NCBI GenBank assembly: GCA_965279255.1
Contig: OZ257146.1
Coordinates: forward strand, 1,364,001 to 1,428,000
Direction of reading: 5' to 3'
Origin: CAMFLJ01 sp965279255
GTDB lineage: Bacteria > Actinomycetota > Acidimicrobiia > Acidimicrobiales > Acidimicrobilacustridaceae
DNA: 64,000 nucleotides
The translations under genes and the position numbers were made by a program. Shown piece after piece: positions 1 through 8,377 of the stretch. How positions within the stretch are numbered: the stretch's first letter is position 1; every line of letters begins with the position of its first letter. The notes below the pieces were generated by a model, which saw only the letters and a list, made by a program, of their open reading frames with translations, searched no databases and had not been told where the DNA came from.

Positions 1-1
1 C

Positions 2-472
2 CGCCAGCTTCCCGTCCTTCCCGCCCGCGACGGCTTCCCCCGGAAGGTGAAGCCCCTCGTGCGCCTCACCGAACGGGAGATGGCGGCCTACTGCGTGGTG
101 CGGGGCATCGACTACCTCGTGGAGGAGTGCCCGATGGCCGCCGGCAACCGGCACCTGACCTACAAGGCGGCGTTGAACGACATCGAGCGCACGTCGCCGG
201 GCGCCAAGCACTCGTTCTACTTCGGCTTCCTCGACCGGGCCGCGGCCCACTTCGCCCCGGAGGCGGAGTCCGACCGCGCCGAGCTCGGGGCCTGCCTCAC
301 CTGTGGAGCGCCGACGACGGCCGAGGTGTGCGCCTTCTGCCGCCTCGTCGAGCGGGCGGGAGGCGCGGTGCCCGAGGCCGGCACGCCCACCGCGGTGCCG
401 GTCGAGCTCGGCCCGACCCGGGCCCGCACGTCGATCGACGAGGGCCCGATCGTGGCCGGGGGCGTCCGATGA
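2..472 (+). CDS. tRNA 2-thiolation (TtuA/TtcA-like) enzyme, C-terminal part, 5' truncated by window edge
   Basis: The reading frame is open from base 2, so the gene starts before the window. The visible ~156 residues contain a KPLVRLTEREMAAYCVV stretch, an ECPMAAGNRHLTYK stretch and a C-terminal zinc-finger (CLTCG...CAFC). This is the arrangement of the C-terminal region of TtuA/TtcA-type PP-loop enzymes, which thiolate tRNA uridines or cytidines; there the ECP segment follows the ATPase core and the final Cys pairs bind zinc. The PP-loop itself is outside the window, so the family call rests on the tail only. The stop overlaps the ATG of trmI by 4 bp (ATGA), implying coupled translation of two tRNA-modification genes. 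Confidence 0.6.
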   Translation, partial: RQLPVLPARDGFPRKVKPLVRLTEREMAAYCVVRGIDYLVEECPMAAGNRHLTYKAALNDIERTSPGAKHSFYFGFLDRAAAHFAPEAESDRAELGACLTCGAPTTAEVCAFCRLVERAGGAVPEAGTPTAVPVELGPTRARTSIDEGPIVAGGVR

Positions 473-1242
473 GCCGCCCGTTCGGCGTGGGCGACCGCGT
501 GCTGCTGATCGACCACAAGAAGCGCCGCTACCTCGTCACCCTGAAGGACGGCGGTGAGTTCCACTCCCATGCCGGCTTCGTGCCCCACGACTCCGTGATC
601 GGCTCGCCCGAGGGCTCCACGGTGCAGTCGACCCGCAACAGCCCGTACCTGGCGGTGCGCCCGACGCTGTCGGACTTCGTGCTCAAGATGCCGCGCGGCG
701 CGCAGGTCATCTATCCCAAGGACCTCGGCCCCATCCTGATGCTGGCCGACATCTACCCGGGCGCACGCGTGCTCGAGTCGGGCGTCGGCTCCGGGGCGCT
801 CTCCATGGCGATGCTGCGCGCCGGCGCCGACATCGTCGGCTACGAGCTCCGCGAGGACTTCGCCACCCGCGCCCAGGAGAACGTCGCCTCGTTCCTCGGC
901 GAGGAGGCGCTGTCGCGCTACCGGGTCGAGCTCCGCGACTGCTACGACGGCATCGACGAGACCGACCTCGACCGGGTCGTGCTCGACCTCCCCGAGCCCT
1001 GGCAGGTCGTGAAGCACGCCGAGCGGGCGCTGCACCCCGGCGGCATCCTGCTCGCCTACACGCCGTCGATCACCCAGGTGGTCCAGCTGCGCGAGGCGCT
1101 CGAGGCCAGCGCGTTCGACATGCCCGAGACCCTCGAGGTGCTCAACCGCACGTGGCACGTCGAGGGCCAGGCCGTCCGGCCCGACCACCGCATGGTGGCC
1201 CACACGGGCTTCCTCACCCACGCCCGCCTGCTGGGCGGGTGA
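469..1242 (+). CDS. trmI: tRNA (adenine-58-N1)-methyltransferase TrmI
   Basis: A 257-residue Rossmann methyltransferase predicted to make m1A58 in the tRNA T-loop from S-adenosylmethionine. An N-terminal small beta domain (FGVGDRVLLIDHKKRRYLVTL) leads into a SAM-binding segment (VLESGVGSGALSMAML, about residues 100-115), followed by the acidic YELRED strand and DRVVLDLPEPW, which matches the TrmI catalytic region. The length is normal for bacterial/archaeal TrmI. The ATG overlaps the stop of the upstream thiolation-like gene. In mycobacteria trmI (Rv2118c) also sits just upstream of the proteasome genes, so the synteny supports the call. Confidence 0.9.
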   Translation: MSRPFGVGDRVLLIDHKKRRYLVTLKDGGEFHSHAGFVPHDSVIGSPEGSTVQSTRNSPYLAVRPTLSDFVLKMPRGAQVIYPKDLGPILMLADIYPGARVLESGVGSGALSMAMLRAGADIVGYELREDFATRAQENVASFLGEEALSRYRVELRDCYDGIDETDLDRVVLDLPEPWQVVKHAERALHPGGILLAYTPSITQVVQLREALEASAFDMPETLEVLNRTWHVEGQAVRPDHRMVAHTGFLTHARLLGG

Positions 1243-1282
1243 CGCCGGCCGCGCGCTCGGCGGTGGTCGAGGCCCGCCGACG

Positions 1283-2452
1283 ATGAGCGCGTTCGACGTC
1301 GCCTTCGTCGCGCTCGCCGCGCTCGCCGTGGTCGGTGGCTATCGGCTCGGCTTCGTCGCCCGGGTGGTGTCCTGGATAGGCCTCGGCCTCGGCCTGGTCG
1401 TCGCGGTGCGCCTGCTGCCACCGTTCCTCGACCGCCTGAACACCACGAGCCACGGCCTGGTGCTGGTGCTCACCATCGGGTTGCTGCTCGTCGGGGCCTC
1501 GCTCGGCCAGGCCCTCGGGTTCGTGATCGGCGGCCGCATACGGCCCCGGCGCGACACCGGGGTGCTGAGCACGACCGACCGCCTGGCCGGGGCCGTCGCC
1601 GGCCTGGCCGGCCTCGTCGTCGTGGTGTGGCTCGTGCTCCCGGTGCTGGTGGCGAGCCCGGGGTGGGTGTCGCGCCAGGCGACCACGTCGTGGGTCGCCC
1701 AGCGGATCGACGCCACCCTCCCGCCCCCGCCCGACGCCATGCAGGCACTGCAGGCGCTCGTCGGCTCCGACGACTTCCCCGACGTCTTCGACGCGCTGCG
1801 CCCCACCCCCGAGCTCGGTCCGCCCCCGGTCGAGAGCGGCCTGACGGTGGCCACCGCCGGCGAGGTGGCCCGGTCGGTGACGAAGATGGAGGGCGCCGCG
1901 TGCGGCAGGGTGCAGGACGGCACCGGCTTCGTGGTGGCCCCCGACCTCGTCGTCACCAACGCCCACGTGGTGGCGGGGGAGGACGACACCACCGTCATCC
2001 GCGACGACGGCAAGCGCTTCGACGGCACCGTCGTGGCGTTCGATCCCGACCGCGACCTCGCCCTGGTGTCGGTGTCCGGCTTCGACCGCCCTGCGCTCCC
2101 CGTGCAGTCCGAGCCCGTCGCCGACGGCACCATCGGCGGCGTCTTCGGCCATCCCGGCGGCGAGCCTCTGCGCATCGCCCCGTTCCGGGTCGCCCGCCAG
2201 ATCACCGCCACGGGCCGTGACATCTACGGCGCCGGCACCACCGAGCGCCAGGTCCTCGAGCTGTCGGCAGGCCTGCGCCCCGGTGACTCCGGTTCGGCCC
2301 TCGTCGACCCCACCGGCGAGGTCGTGGGCGTGGCCTTCGCCATCGCCCGCGACCAGTCCGGCGTGGCCTACGCCCTCGCCCCCTCGGAGCTGGCGGCGGT
2401 GCTCCGGGCCCAGTCGGCCTCGGCGGTGTCGACCGGCCCCTGCCTCGCCTGA
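1283..2452 (+). CDS. MarP-like membrane serine protease (CvpA domain plus trypsin-like domain)
   Basis: A 389-residue protein with about four N-terminal hydrophobic segments (residues ~5-120), typical of the CvpA/colicin V production domain, followed by an extracytoplasmic chymotrypsin-fold protease. The catalytic triad is visible: His228 in TNAHVVAG, Asp258 in DPDRDLALV and Ser336 in GDSGSAL. Mycobacterial MarP (397 aa, same architecture) is a periplasmic protease needed for acid resistance through activation of a peptidoglycan hydrolase; a similar role here is inference. It follows trmI by 40 bp in the same direction and converges with the ferredoxin gene across a hairpin at 2491-2522. Confidence 0.85.
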   Translation: MSAFDVAFVALAALAVVGGYRLGFVARVVSWIGLGLGLVVAVRLLPPFLDRLNTTSHGLVLVLTIGLLLVGASLGQALGFVIGGRIRPRRDTGVLSTTDRLAGAVAGLAGLVVVVWLVLPVLVASPGWVSRQATTSWVAQRIDATLPPPPDAMQALQALVGSDDFPDVFDALRPTPELGPPPVESGLTVATAGEVARSVTKMEGAACGRVQDGTGFVVAPDLVVTNAHVVAGEDDTTVIRDDGKRFDGTVVAFDPDRDLALVSVSGFDRPALPVQSEPVADGTIGGVFGHPGGEPLRIAPFRVARQITATGRDIYGAGTTERQVLELSAGLRPGDSGSALVDPTGEVVGVAFAIARDQSGVAYALAPSELAAVLRAQSASAVSTGPCLA

Positions 2453-2490
2453 GCCGCGCCGGGGTCGGGTGACCGGGCCCGGGACGCGCA

Positions 2491-2522
2491 AGGGCCCCGG
2501 CGCTGATGGCGACCGGGGCCCT
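2491..2522. terminator. Bidirectional terminator-like hairpin
   Basis: A perfect 10-bp inverted repeat, AGGGCCCCGG and CCGGGGCCCT, with a 12-nt loop lies between the convergent marP-like and ferredoxin genes. There is no U tract, as is common in high-GC actinobacteria. Confidence 0.6.
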
Positions 2523-2558
2523 CGTCAGACTCGTGGTGTGCGCCCGGAGGCGCTCAGC

Positions 2559-2795
2559 TCACTCGACCTCGATGAAGATGCACTCGCCGGGGCACTCCTC
2601 GGCGGACTCGATCGTGGCGTCGAGCTGGCCGTCGGGGATGTTCGCCATGCCGGCAGCGCCGCCCGGGTCGGAGAACACCTTGTCGCCCTCCTTGACGTAG
2701 GCGAGGCCGTCGTCGAGCAGGGTGAACACGTCAGGGGCGATCTCCTCGCAGAGTCCGTCGCCGGTGCAGAGATCCTGGTCGATCCAGACCTTCAT
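2559..2795 (-). CDS. Single-cluster ferredoxin with CxxDxxC motif
   Basis: A 78-residue acidic electron carrier. The first cluster motif is C-T-G-D-G-L-C and the last ligand is in ECPGEC near the C-terminus, so the position normally held by a fourth cysteine is Asp. Such proteins carry a [3Fe-4S] cluster or, as in Pyrococcus furiosus ferredoxin, an Asp-ligated [4Fe-4S] cluster; the sequence cannot tell which. The ATG at 2795 is chosen because the family alignment begins at MKVWIDQDLC and a GAGGTG ribosome-binding site lies 9 nt upstream. Small ferredoxins of this type often serve cytochrome P450s, but no P450 is in the window. It points away from mpa. Confidence 0.85.
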   Translation of the reverse strand: MKVWIDQDLCTGDGLCEEIAPDVFTLLDDGLAYVKEGDKVFSDPGGAAGMANIPDGQLDATIESAEECPGECIFIEVE

Positions 2796-2863
2796 TCGCC
2801 TTGTCACCTCTTCGTGAGGGGGAGTGGGAGGGGCGTGCTGTGCGGCGGTGAGCCGCACGGAGC

Positions 2864-2869
2864 ACTGTA
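2864..2869 (-). promoter_or_regulatory. Possible -10 element for the ferredoxin gene
   Basis: TACAGT on the minus strand, about 70 nt before the ferredoxin start; the intervening leader contains a TGCGGC/GCCGCA hairpin (about 2841-2857). The assignment is tentative. The rest of 2870-3055 holds no gene that I can support. Confidence 0.3.
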
Positions 2870-3055
2870 GTGCGGCGTCCGGATAAACCCGGGGCATACG
2901 GGGGAAAATCCCGGTGCCGGGCGGAAGCCCGTGCGCTGCGCAGGAAGCTTCCTCGCAGCAGCATCCGGCGCGCAAGTTCCGAAGGTCCCTGTTACGCCGC
3001 GTGGACGGCGTGTGACGGCACGGCGACGGGGCACCGGAACGCCGAGCCGGGACGG

Positions 3056-3061
3056 TAGGGT
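3056..3061 (+). promoter_or_regulatory. -10 element for mpa
   Basis: TAGGGT on the plus strand. Initiation about 7 nt downstream would give a very short leader of about 14 nt carrying GAGGAG immediately before the GTG start of mpa. Confidence 0.55.
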
Positions 3062-3082
3062 CGCCGACAGATCGACGAGGAG

Positions 3083-4858
3083 GTGGTTGCCGTCAACGCT
3101 CACGACGACGAAGCCAACCAGGACGGCCTGCCCGGCGAGGTCGACGACCTCAACGAGCAGATCCGTGTCCTGGAAGAAGAGGTCGCCTCCCTGCGGCGCC
3201 GGCTCCAGGACGCGCCCAAGCGGGTGCGCACCCTCGAGGAGCGGCTGCTCGAGACCAAGGGCCAGCTCGCCCAGGCCGTCAGCCAGAACGAGAAGTTGAC
3301 CTACACCCTGCGTGAGGCCCGCGAGCACATCTCGGCCCTGCGCGAGGAGGTCGAGAAGCTCACCCAGCCGCCGGCCGCCTACGGCACGTTCCTCGGCGGC
3401 AACGACGACGGCACCGTCGACGTGTTCTCCGGTGGGCGCAAGATGCGGGTGTCGCTGCACCCCGACATCACCGCGGCCGAGCTCTCACGCGGCGCCGAGG
3501 TCGTGCTCAACGAGTCGCTCAACGTCGTGCTGGCCCGCTCCCACGAGCGCACCGGCGAGATCGTCACCTTCAAGGAGCTCCTCGACGACGGCCACCGGGC
3601 GATGATCGTCGGCCGGGCCGACGAGGAGCAGGTCGTCGAGCTCAGCGAGGACCTCATGGGCGTGAAGCTGCGCTCGGGCGACTCCGTGCTGCTCGACCCC
3701 CGCGCCGCCCTCCTGCTCGAGAAGCTGCCCCGGCCCGAGGTCGAGGAGCTCGTGCTCGAGGAGGTGCCCGACGTGTCCTACGAGGACGTCGGCGGCCTCG
3801 ACTCCCAGATCGACGCCATCATGGACGCCGTCGAGCTGCCCTTCCTCCACCAGGAGCTCTTCCGCGAGCACAAGCTCCCGGCCCCCAAGGGCATCCTCCT
3901 CTACGGGCCCCCCGGTTGCGGCAAGACCCTCATCGCCAAGGCGGTCGCCAACTCGCTCGCCAAGAAGGTGGCCGAGGTCTCGGGCGACGAGAAGGGCCGC
4001 AGCTACTTCCTCAACATCAAGGGCCCGGAGCTGCTCAACAAGTACGTGGGCGAGACCGAGCGCCAGATCCGCCTGGTGTTCGAGCGGGCCCGGGAGAAGA
4101 GCGAGGAGGGCTGGCCCGTCATCGTCTTCTTCGACGAGATGGAGTCGCTGTTCCGCACCCGCGGCACCGGCATCAGCTCCGACATGGAGTCGACGATCGT
4201 GCCGCAGCTGCTGGCCGAGATCGACGGCGTCGAGACCCTCAAGAACGTCATCGTGATCGGGGCCTCCAACCGTGAGGACCTCATCGACCCGGCCATCCTG
4301 CGCCCGGGCCGCCTCGACGTGAAGATCAAGATCGAGCGCCCCGACGAGAGCGCGGCGGCGGCGATCTTCGGCCGCTACCTCACCTCCGACCTCCCGCTCG
4401 ACGGCGGCGAGGTCGAGTCCCTCGGTGGCGGCGACCCCGAGAAGGCCGTCAGGGCGATGATCGAGTCGACCGTGGCCGAGATGTACCGCGACGACGAGGC
4501 CAACCAGTTCCTGGAGGTGACCTACCAGAACGGCGACAAGGAGGTCATGTACTTCAAGGACTTCTCGTCGGGCGCCATGATCGAGAACATCGTGCGCCGG
4601 GCGAAGAAGCTCGCCATCAAGCGCCTCCTCGCCACCGGCGTCCGCGGCATCCGGGTCGACGACCTCATCGAGTCGATCCACCAGGAGTACAAGGAGACCG
4701 AGGACCTCCCGAACACCACCAACCCGGACGACTGGGCGAAGATCTCGGGCAAGAAGGGCGAGCGCATCGTCTACGTGCGCACGCTCGTGAAGAAGCCCGA
4801 CGCCAACCCCGAGGGTGGCCGGGCCATCGAGCGGGTGGCCACCGGGCAGTACCTCTGA
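3083..4858 (+). CDS. mpa: Proteasome-activating AAA ATPase Mpa/ARC
   Basis: A 591-residue ring ATPase that recognises Pup and unfolds pupylated substrates into the 20S proteasome. An N-terminal coiled coil (about residues 14-75, rich in E/L/R heptads) is followed by two OB-type interdomains, then the AAA domain with Walker A GPPGCGKT (275-282) and Walker B VIVFFDE (Asp351/Glu352). The chain ends in GQYL, the C-terminal motif whose penultimate Tyr docks into the PrcA ring. The GTG at 3083 is the only usable start; its Shine-Dalgarno-like GAGGAG directly abuts it. It heads the Pup-proteasome cluster. Confidence 0.95.
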   Translation: MVAVNAHDDEANQDGLPGEVDDLNEQIRVLEEEVASLRRRLQDAPKRVRTLEERLLETKGQLAQAVSQNEKLTYTLREAREHISALREEVEKLTQPPAAYGTFLGGNDDGTVDVFSGGRKMRVSLHPDITAAELSRGAEVVLNESLNVVLARSHERTGEIVTFKELLDDGHRAMIVGRADEEQVVELSEDLMGVKLRSGDSVLLDPRAALLLEKLPRPEVEELVLEEVPDVSYEDVGGLDSQIDAIMDAVELPFLHQELFREHKLPAPKGILLYGPPGCGKTLIAKAVANSLAKKVAEVSGDEKGRSYFLNIKGPELLNKYVGETERQIRLVFERAREKSEEGWPVIVFFDEMESLFRTRGTGISSDMESTIVPQLLAEIDGVETLKNVIVIGASNREDLIDPAILRPGRLDVKIKIERPDESAAAAIFGRYLTSDLPLDGGEVESLGGGDPEKAVRAMIESTVAEMYRDDEANQFLEVTYQNGDKEVMYFKDFSSGAMIENIVRRAKKLAIKRLLATGVRGIRVDDLIESIHQEYKETEDLPNTTNPDDWAKISGKKGERIVYVRTLVKKPDANPEGGRAIERVATGQYL

Positions 4859-4909
4859 TCGTCCGCTCGTCGCCGGCTCCCGGACCCCGGGTCCTCCACC
4901 CCCCATCGG

Positions 4910-4915
4910 TAGGCT
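4910..4915 (+). promoter_or_regulatory. Leaderless -10 element for dop
   Basis: TAGGCT ends 7 nt before the GTG start of dop at 4923 and no Shine-Dalgarno sequence is present, so transcription probably begins at the start codon. Confidence 0.65.
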
Positions 4916-4922
4916 GACCATC

Positions 4923-6434
4923 GTGGCCATCCACAAGATCTGCGGGATCGAGACCGAGTACGGCATCGTCGTGCGTGGCGCGGAGGACCAGAACCCGATC
5001 GCGGCATCGTCGGTGCTGATCAACGCCTACCTGCAGGACCTCGACCAGGTGCATGACCGCGCCGGCGGCGCCCCCAAGGTCGACTGGGACTTCGAGGACG
5101 AGCAGCCCGGCACCGACGCCCGGGGCTTCTCGCCCCTCGGGGCCATGGCCCCCGAGGTCGAGACCCACCTGGTGAACGCGGTGCTCACCAACGGCGCCCG
5201 CTACTACGTCGACCACGCCCACCCGGAGTGCTCCACGCCCGAGTGCGCCGACGCCCGTTCGGTGGTCGTGTTCGACCGCGGCGCCGAGCGCATCCTGCAG
5301 GTGTCGATGGACGCCGCCCGCCGGCTGCTGCCCGCCGGGCAGGAGATCGTCATCTACAAGAACAACTCCGACGGCAAGGGCAACTCCTACGGCTGCCACG
5401 AGAACTACCTGATGGACCGGGCCGTGCCGTTCGGCCGCATCGTCGCCAACATCACGCCGCACTTCATCACCCGGCAGATCTTCTGCGGCGCCGGCAAGGT
5501 CGGCTGCGAGGCCGGCCTCGGGCCCGACGAGGTGCCGTACCAGATCAGCCAGCGGGCCGACTTCTTCGAGGAGGAGGTCGGGCTCGAGACCACCCTGAAG
5601 CGGCCGATCGTCAACACCCGCGACGAGCCCCACGCCGACGCCCAGAAGTACCGCCGCCTCCACGTGATCATCGGCGACGCCAACCTCTCCGAGGTCGCCA
5701 CCTTCCTGAAGGTCGGCACCACCTCCCTCGTGCTGGCGATGATCGAGGACGACTACCTCCCCCGGCAGTTCGTCTTCGCCTCGCCCATCGGCGCCCTGCG
5801 CCGGATCAGCTACGACCTCACCCTGCAGCGACCGGTGGCCCTGGCCGACGGGACCACCGTCACCGCCCTCGAGGTGCAGTGGGAGCTGTTCGAGCGGGCC
5901 CGCAAGTACGCCGACGAGGTCGGCCTCGAGTGCGTCGGCGAGACCGTCGGGGTCGAGGTGCTGCGCAGGTGGGAGTCCACGCTCACCGCACTGGAGACCG
6001 ACCCCGCGTCGCTCGCCGCCCAGGTCGACTGGATCGCCAAGCACCGCCTCATCGACGGCTACCGCGAGCGCCACGGCCTCGAGTGGGGCGACGCCCGCCT
6101 GGCCGCGCTCGACCTGCAGTACCACGACCTGCGCCCCGAGAAGTCGCTGGCGGCACGCGTGGGCCTCGAGCGCATCACCGACGACGTCGAGGTCGAGCTG
6201 GCCATGACCGAGCCGCCGCTCGACACGCGGGCGTACTTCCGCGGCAAGTGCCTGCAGAAGTACGCCGACGACGTCGTCGCCGCCAACTGGGACTCCCTGG
6301 TGTTCGACACCGGCGACGAGCCGCTGCGGCGGGTCCCGATGATGGAACCTGCGCGCGGAACCGCTGCCCATGTGGGTAGCTTGATCGCCGCGAGCGCAAC
6401 CTCGGCCGAGCTGCTCGAACGGCTCGGATCCTGA
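4923..6434 (+). CDS. dop: Depupylase/deamidase Dop
   Basis: A 503-residue member of the glutamine-synthetase-like Dop/PafA family. It removes Pup from conjugates and, where Pup ends in Gln, deamidates it. The N-terminal IETEYG strand supplies the Mg-ATP-binding glutamates; HPECSTPEC, KNNSDGKGNSYGCHENY and NTRDEPHADA are family signatures. The longer insertion near residues 40-80 separates Dop from PafA. The GTG at 4923 is preferred because homology begins at AIHKICGIETEYG and because of the -10 at the leaderless distance. Since Pup here already ends in Glu, the deamidase activity would not be needed for conjugation, and depupylation is the expected role. Confidence 0.95.
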   Translation: MAIHKICGIETEYGIVVRGAEDQNPIAASSVLINAYLQDLDQVHDRAGGAPKVDWDFEDEQPGTDARGFSPLGAMAPEVETHLVNAVLTNGARYYVDHAHPECSTPECADARSVVVFDRGAERILQVSMDAARRLLPAGQEIVIYKNNSDGKGNSYGCHENYLMDRAVPFGRIVANITPHFITRQIFCGAGKVGCEAGLGPDEVPYQISQRADFFEEEVGLETTLKRPIVNTRDEPHADAQKYRRLHVIIGDANLSEVATFLKVGTTSLVLAMIEDDYLPRQFVFASPIGALRRISYDLTLQRPVALADGTTVTALEVQWELFERARKYADEVGLECVGETVGVEVLRRWESTLTALETDPASLAAQVDWIAKHRLIDGYRERHGLEWGDARLAALDLQYHDLRPEKSLAARVGLERITDDVEVELAMTEPPLDTRAYFRGKCLQKYADDVVAANWDSLVFDTGDEPLRRVPMMEPARGTAAHVGSLIAASATSAELLERLGS

Positions 6435-6465
6435 GGGCCCACCCGCCACCCGAAAACGAGGTCCG

Positions 6466-6660
6466 ATGGCCGAACGTGAGCAGATCCGCAAGACCCCCAG
6501 TGAGAAGCCCGAGGTCGAGGTCGACGACGCGCCGGCCACCTCCGAGAAGGGCGAGAAGCTGAAGGCCGAGCTCGACGACCTGCTCGACGAGATCGACGAG
6601 GTCCTCGAGACCAACGCCGAGGACTTCGTGCGCAGCTTCGTGCAGAAGGGCGGCGAGTAG
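6466..6660 (+). CDS. pup: Prokaryotic ubiquitin-like protein Pup
   Basis: A 64-residue, highly charged, largely disordered protein. The central helix region (KLKAELDDLLDEIDEVLE) is the part that forms a coiled coil with Mpa. It ends VQKGGE, so the C-terminal residue is Glu and can be ligated to substrate lysines by PafA without prior deamidation. The ATG at 6466 lies behind a GAGG ribosome-binding site. It sits between dop and prcB as in mycobacteria. Confidence 0.95.
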   Translation: MAEREQIRKTPSEKPEVEVDDAPATSEKGEKLKAELDDLLDEIDEVLETNAEDFVRSFVQKGGE

Positions 6661-6696
6661 CCGCCCCGGGCGGCCGTCGCGCCACCACCGACCCGG

Positions 6697-6702
6697 TAGC
6701 CT
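6697..6702 (+). promoter_or_regulatory. Leaderless -10 element for prcB
   Basis: TAGCCT ends 8 nt before the GTG start at 6711; there is no Shine-Dalgarno sequence between. Confidence 0.6.
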
Positions 6703-6710
6703 CCACGCCC

Positions 6711-7556
6711 GTGACCATGCCCTTCTTCACCCCTGGCGACGACCCGGGGCCGGACTTCTCGGCGCTGATCCGCCGGGTCGGCCTCGCGCCGGCCGTCCCC
6801 ACCGCCGACGTGAGCGACCGCCTCACGATCACCCACGGCACCACGGTCGTGGCGATCCGCTACGCCGACGGCGTCGTGATGGCCGGCGACCGCCGGGCCA
6901 CCGCCGGCAACCTCATCGCCCACCGCGCGATCGAGAAGGTCTTCCCCGCCGACCGCCACTCGGGCGTGGCCATCGCCGGCGCCGCCGGTCCGGCGATGGA
7001 GATGGTCAAGCTCTTCCAGCTCCAGCTCGAGCACTACGAGAAGGTCGAGGGCAGCGCCCTCTCCCTCGAGGGCAAGGCCAACCAGCTCGGCGGCATGGTC
7101 CGCTCGAACCTGCCCGCCGCCATGCAGGGCATGGCCGTGGTGCCGATCTTCGCCGGCTACGACCTGCGCCGCCGGGCCGGTCGCCTCTTCCAGTACGACG
7201 TGACCGGCGGTCGCTACGAGGAGTCCAACTTCGCCGCCAGCGGGTCGGGCAGCCTCCACGCCGGCACCGTCGTGAAGCTCGGCTTCCGTGAGGGCCTCGA
7301 TCGCGACGCCACCGTCGACCTGGCGCTCACCGCGCTGTTCCAGGCCGCCGACGAGGACTCCGCCACCGGCGGGCCCGACATGGTCCGGGGCATCTACCCG
7401 GTCATCGCCACGATCACCGGCGACGGCTTCGAGCGGGTGCCCGACGACGAGATCGCCGTGCGCTTCGTGGCCCTGCTCGAGGTGCTCACCGGCCGCGAGG
7501 CCGGCTCGAGCCGCCTGTCCGAGACCAGCACCGACACGGGGGCCGTCGAGTCATGA
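6711..7556 (+). CDS. prcB: Proteasome beta subunit PrcB
   Basis: The catalytic subunit of the 20S core, 281 residues. A 43-residue propeptide precedes the mature N-terminus at Thr44 in THG-TTVVAIRYADGVVMAGDRR; the conserved Asp/Arg and AGDRR motif of the Ntn-hydrolase active site follow. Autocatalytic cleavage after Gly43 would expose the Thr nucleophile. The C-terminal tail beyond about residue 260 is variable. The ORF overlaps prcA by 4 bp (ATGA), consistent with stoichiometric production of both rings. Confidence 0.95.
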   Translation: MTMPFFTPGDDPGPDFSALIRRVGLAPAVPTADVSDRLTITHGTTVVAIRYADGVVMAGDRRATAGNLIAHRAIEKVFPADRHSGVAIAGAAGPAMEMVKLFQLQLEHYEKVEGSALSLEGKANQLGGMVRSNLPAAMQGMAVVPIFAGYDLRRRAGRLFQYDVTGGRYEESNFAASGSGSLHAGTVVKLGFREGLDRDATVDLALTALFQAADEDSATGGPDMVRGIYPVIATITGDGFERVPDDEIAVRFVALLEVLTGREAGSSRLSETSTDTGAVES

Positions 7557-8305
7557 GCATGCCCTTCTACGTCGCCCCCGAGCAGGTCATGAAGGACCGG
7601 GCCGACTACGCCCGCAAGGGCATCGCCCGCGGCCGGTCGCTCGTGGCCACCCTCTACGAGGGCGGCATCCTGATCTGCGCCGAGAACCCTTCGTCCACCC
7701 TGCGCAAGGTCAGCGAGATCTACGACCGCATCGCCTTCGCCGGGGTCGGCAAGTACAACGAGTTCGACCAGCTCCGCATCGCCGGTGTCCGCGCCGCCGA
7801 CCTCAAGGGCTACACCTACAGCCGCGAGGACGTCGACGCCCGCAGCCTCGCCAACAACTACGCCCAGATCCTCGGCCAGGTCTTCACCCACGAGATGAAG
7901 CCCATGGAGGTCGAGATCCTGGTGGCCGAGGTGGCCGCCGTCGGCGCCGACGACCAGCTGTTCCACATCCTCTACGACGGCACCGTGATGGACGAGGACC
8001 GCTTCACCGTTCTCGGCGGCGAGGCCGACGCGATCGCCGCCCGCATGGACGAGGGCTGGAGCCAGGGCCTCGACCTGCAGGGCGCGCTGCAGGTCGCGGT
8101 GGCCGCGCTCTCGGGCCCCGACCGCACCCTGCCCGCCGAGGACCTCGAGGTCGCGGTGCTCGAGCGCACCGCCGAGCGCCGGGCCTTCCGCCGCATCGAG
8201 CGGGCCGACCTCCCGGCGCTGCTGCCGACCGTCGTCGTCGACGCCGCGCCAGAGGCACCGGCTCCCGCCGAGGGCGCGGCACCCACGGACACCCCGGCCG
8301 ACTGA
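7553..8305 (+). CDS. prcA: Proteasome alpha subunit PrcA
   Basis: A 250-residue outer-ring subunit of the 20S proteasome, the docking site for the Mpa GQYL tail. The N-terminal PFYVAPEQVMKDRADYARKG forms the gate helix region, followed by GRSLVATLYEGGILICAENP and the IAFAGVGKYNEF strand-turn. The catalytic Thr is absent, as expected for an alpha subunit. After about residue 225 the chain is a Pro/Ala-rich tail. The start codon overlaps the prcB stop; an in-frame ATG two codons downstream (7559) is an alternative. Confidence 0.95.
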   Translation: MSMPFYVAPEQVMKDRADYARKGIARGRSLVATLYEGGILICAENPSSTLRKVSEIYDRIAFAGVGKYNEFDQLRIAGVRAADLKGYTYSREDVDARSLANNYAQILGQVFTHEMKPMEVEILVAEVAAVGADDQLFHILYDGTVMDEDRFTVLGGEADAIAARMDEGWSQGLDLQGALQVAVAALSGPDRTLPAEDLEVAVLERTAERRAFRRIERADLPALLPTVVVDAAPEAPAPAEGAAPTDTPAD

Positions 8306-8364
8306 TCCCCGCCGGCTGCGGTCGGATCGCTCACAGCGTGCGCCGCGGCGAGGGCCCACGCCGG

Positions 8365-8370
8365 TAGCGT
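8365..8370 (+). promoter_or_regulatory. Leaderless -10 element for pafA
   Basis: TAGCGT ends 7 nt before the ATG at 8378, which fixes that ATG over the in-frame GTG at 8369. Confidence 0.65.
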
Positions 8371-8377
8371 GCGGGCG

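Noticed and set aside
4665..7259. Minus-strand open frame of over 860 codons opposite dop-pup-prcB
   Set aside because: Antisense to three recognisable genes, with no independent support.
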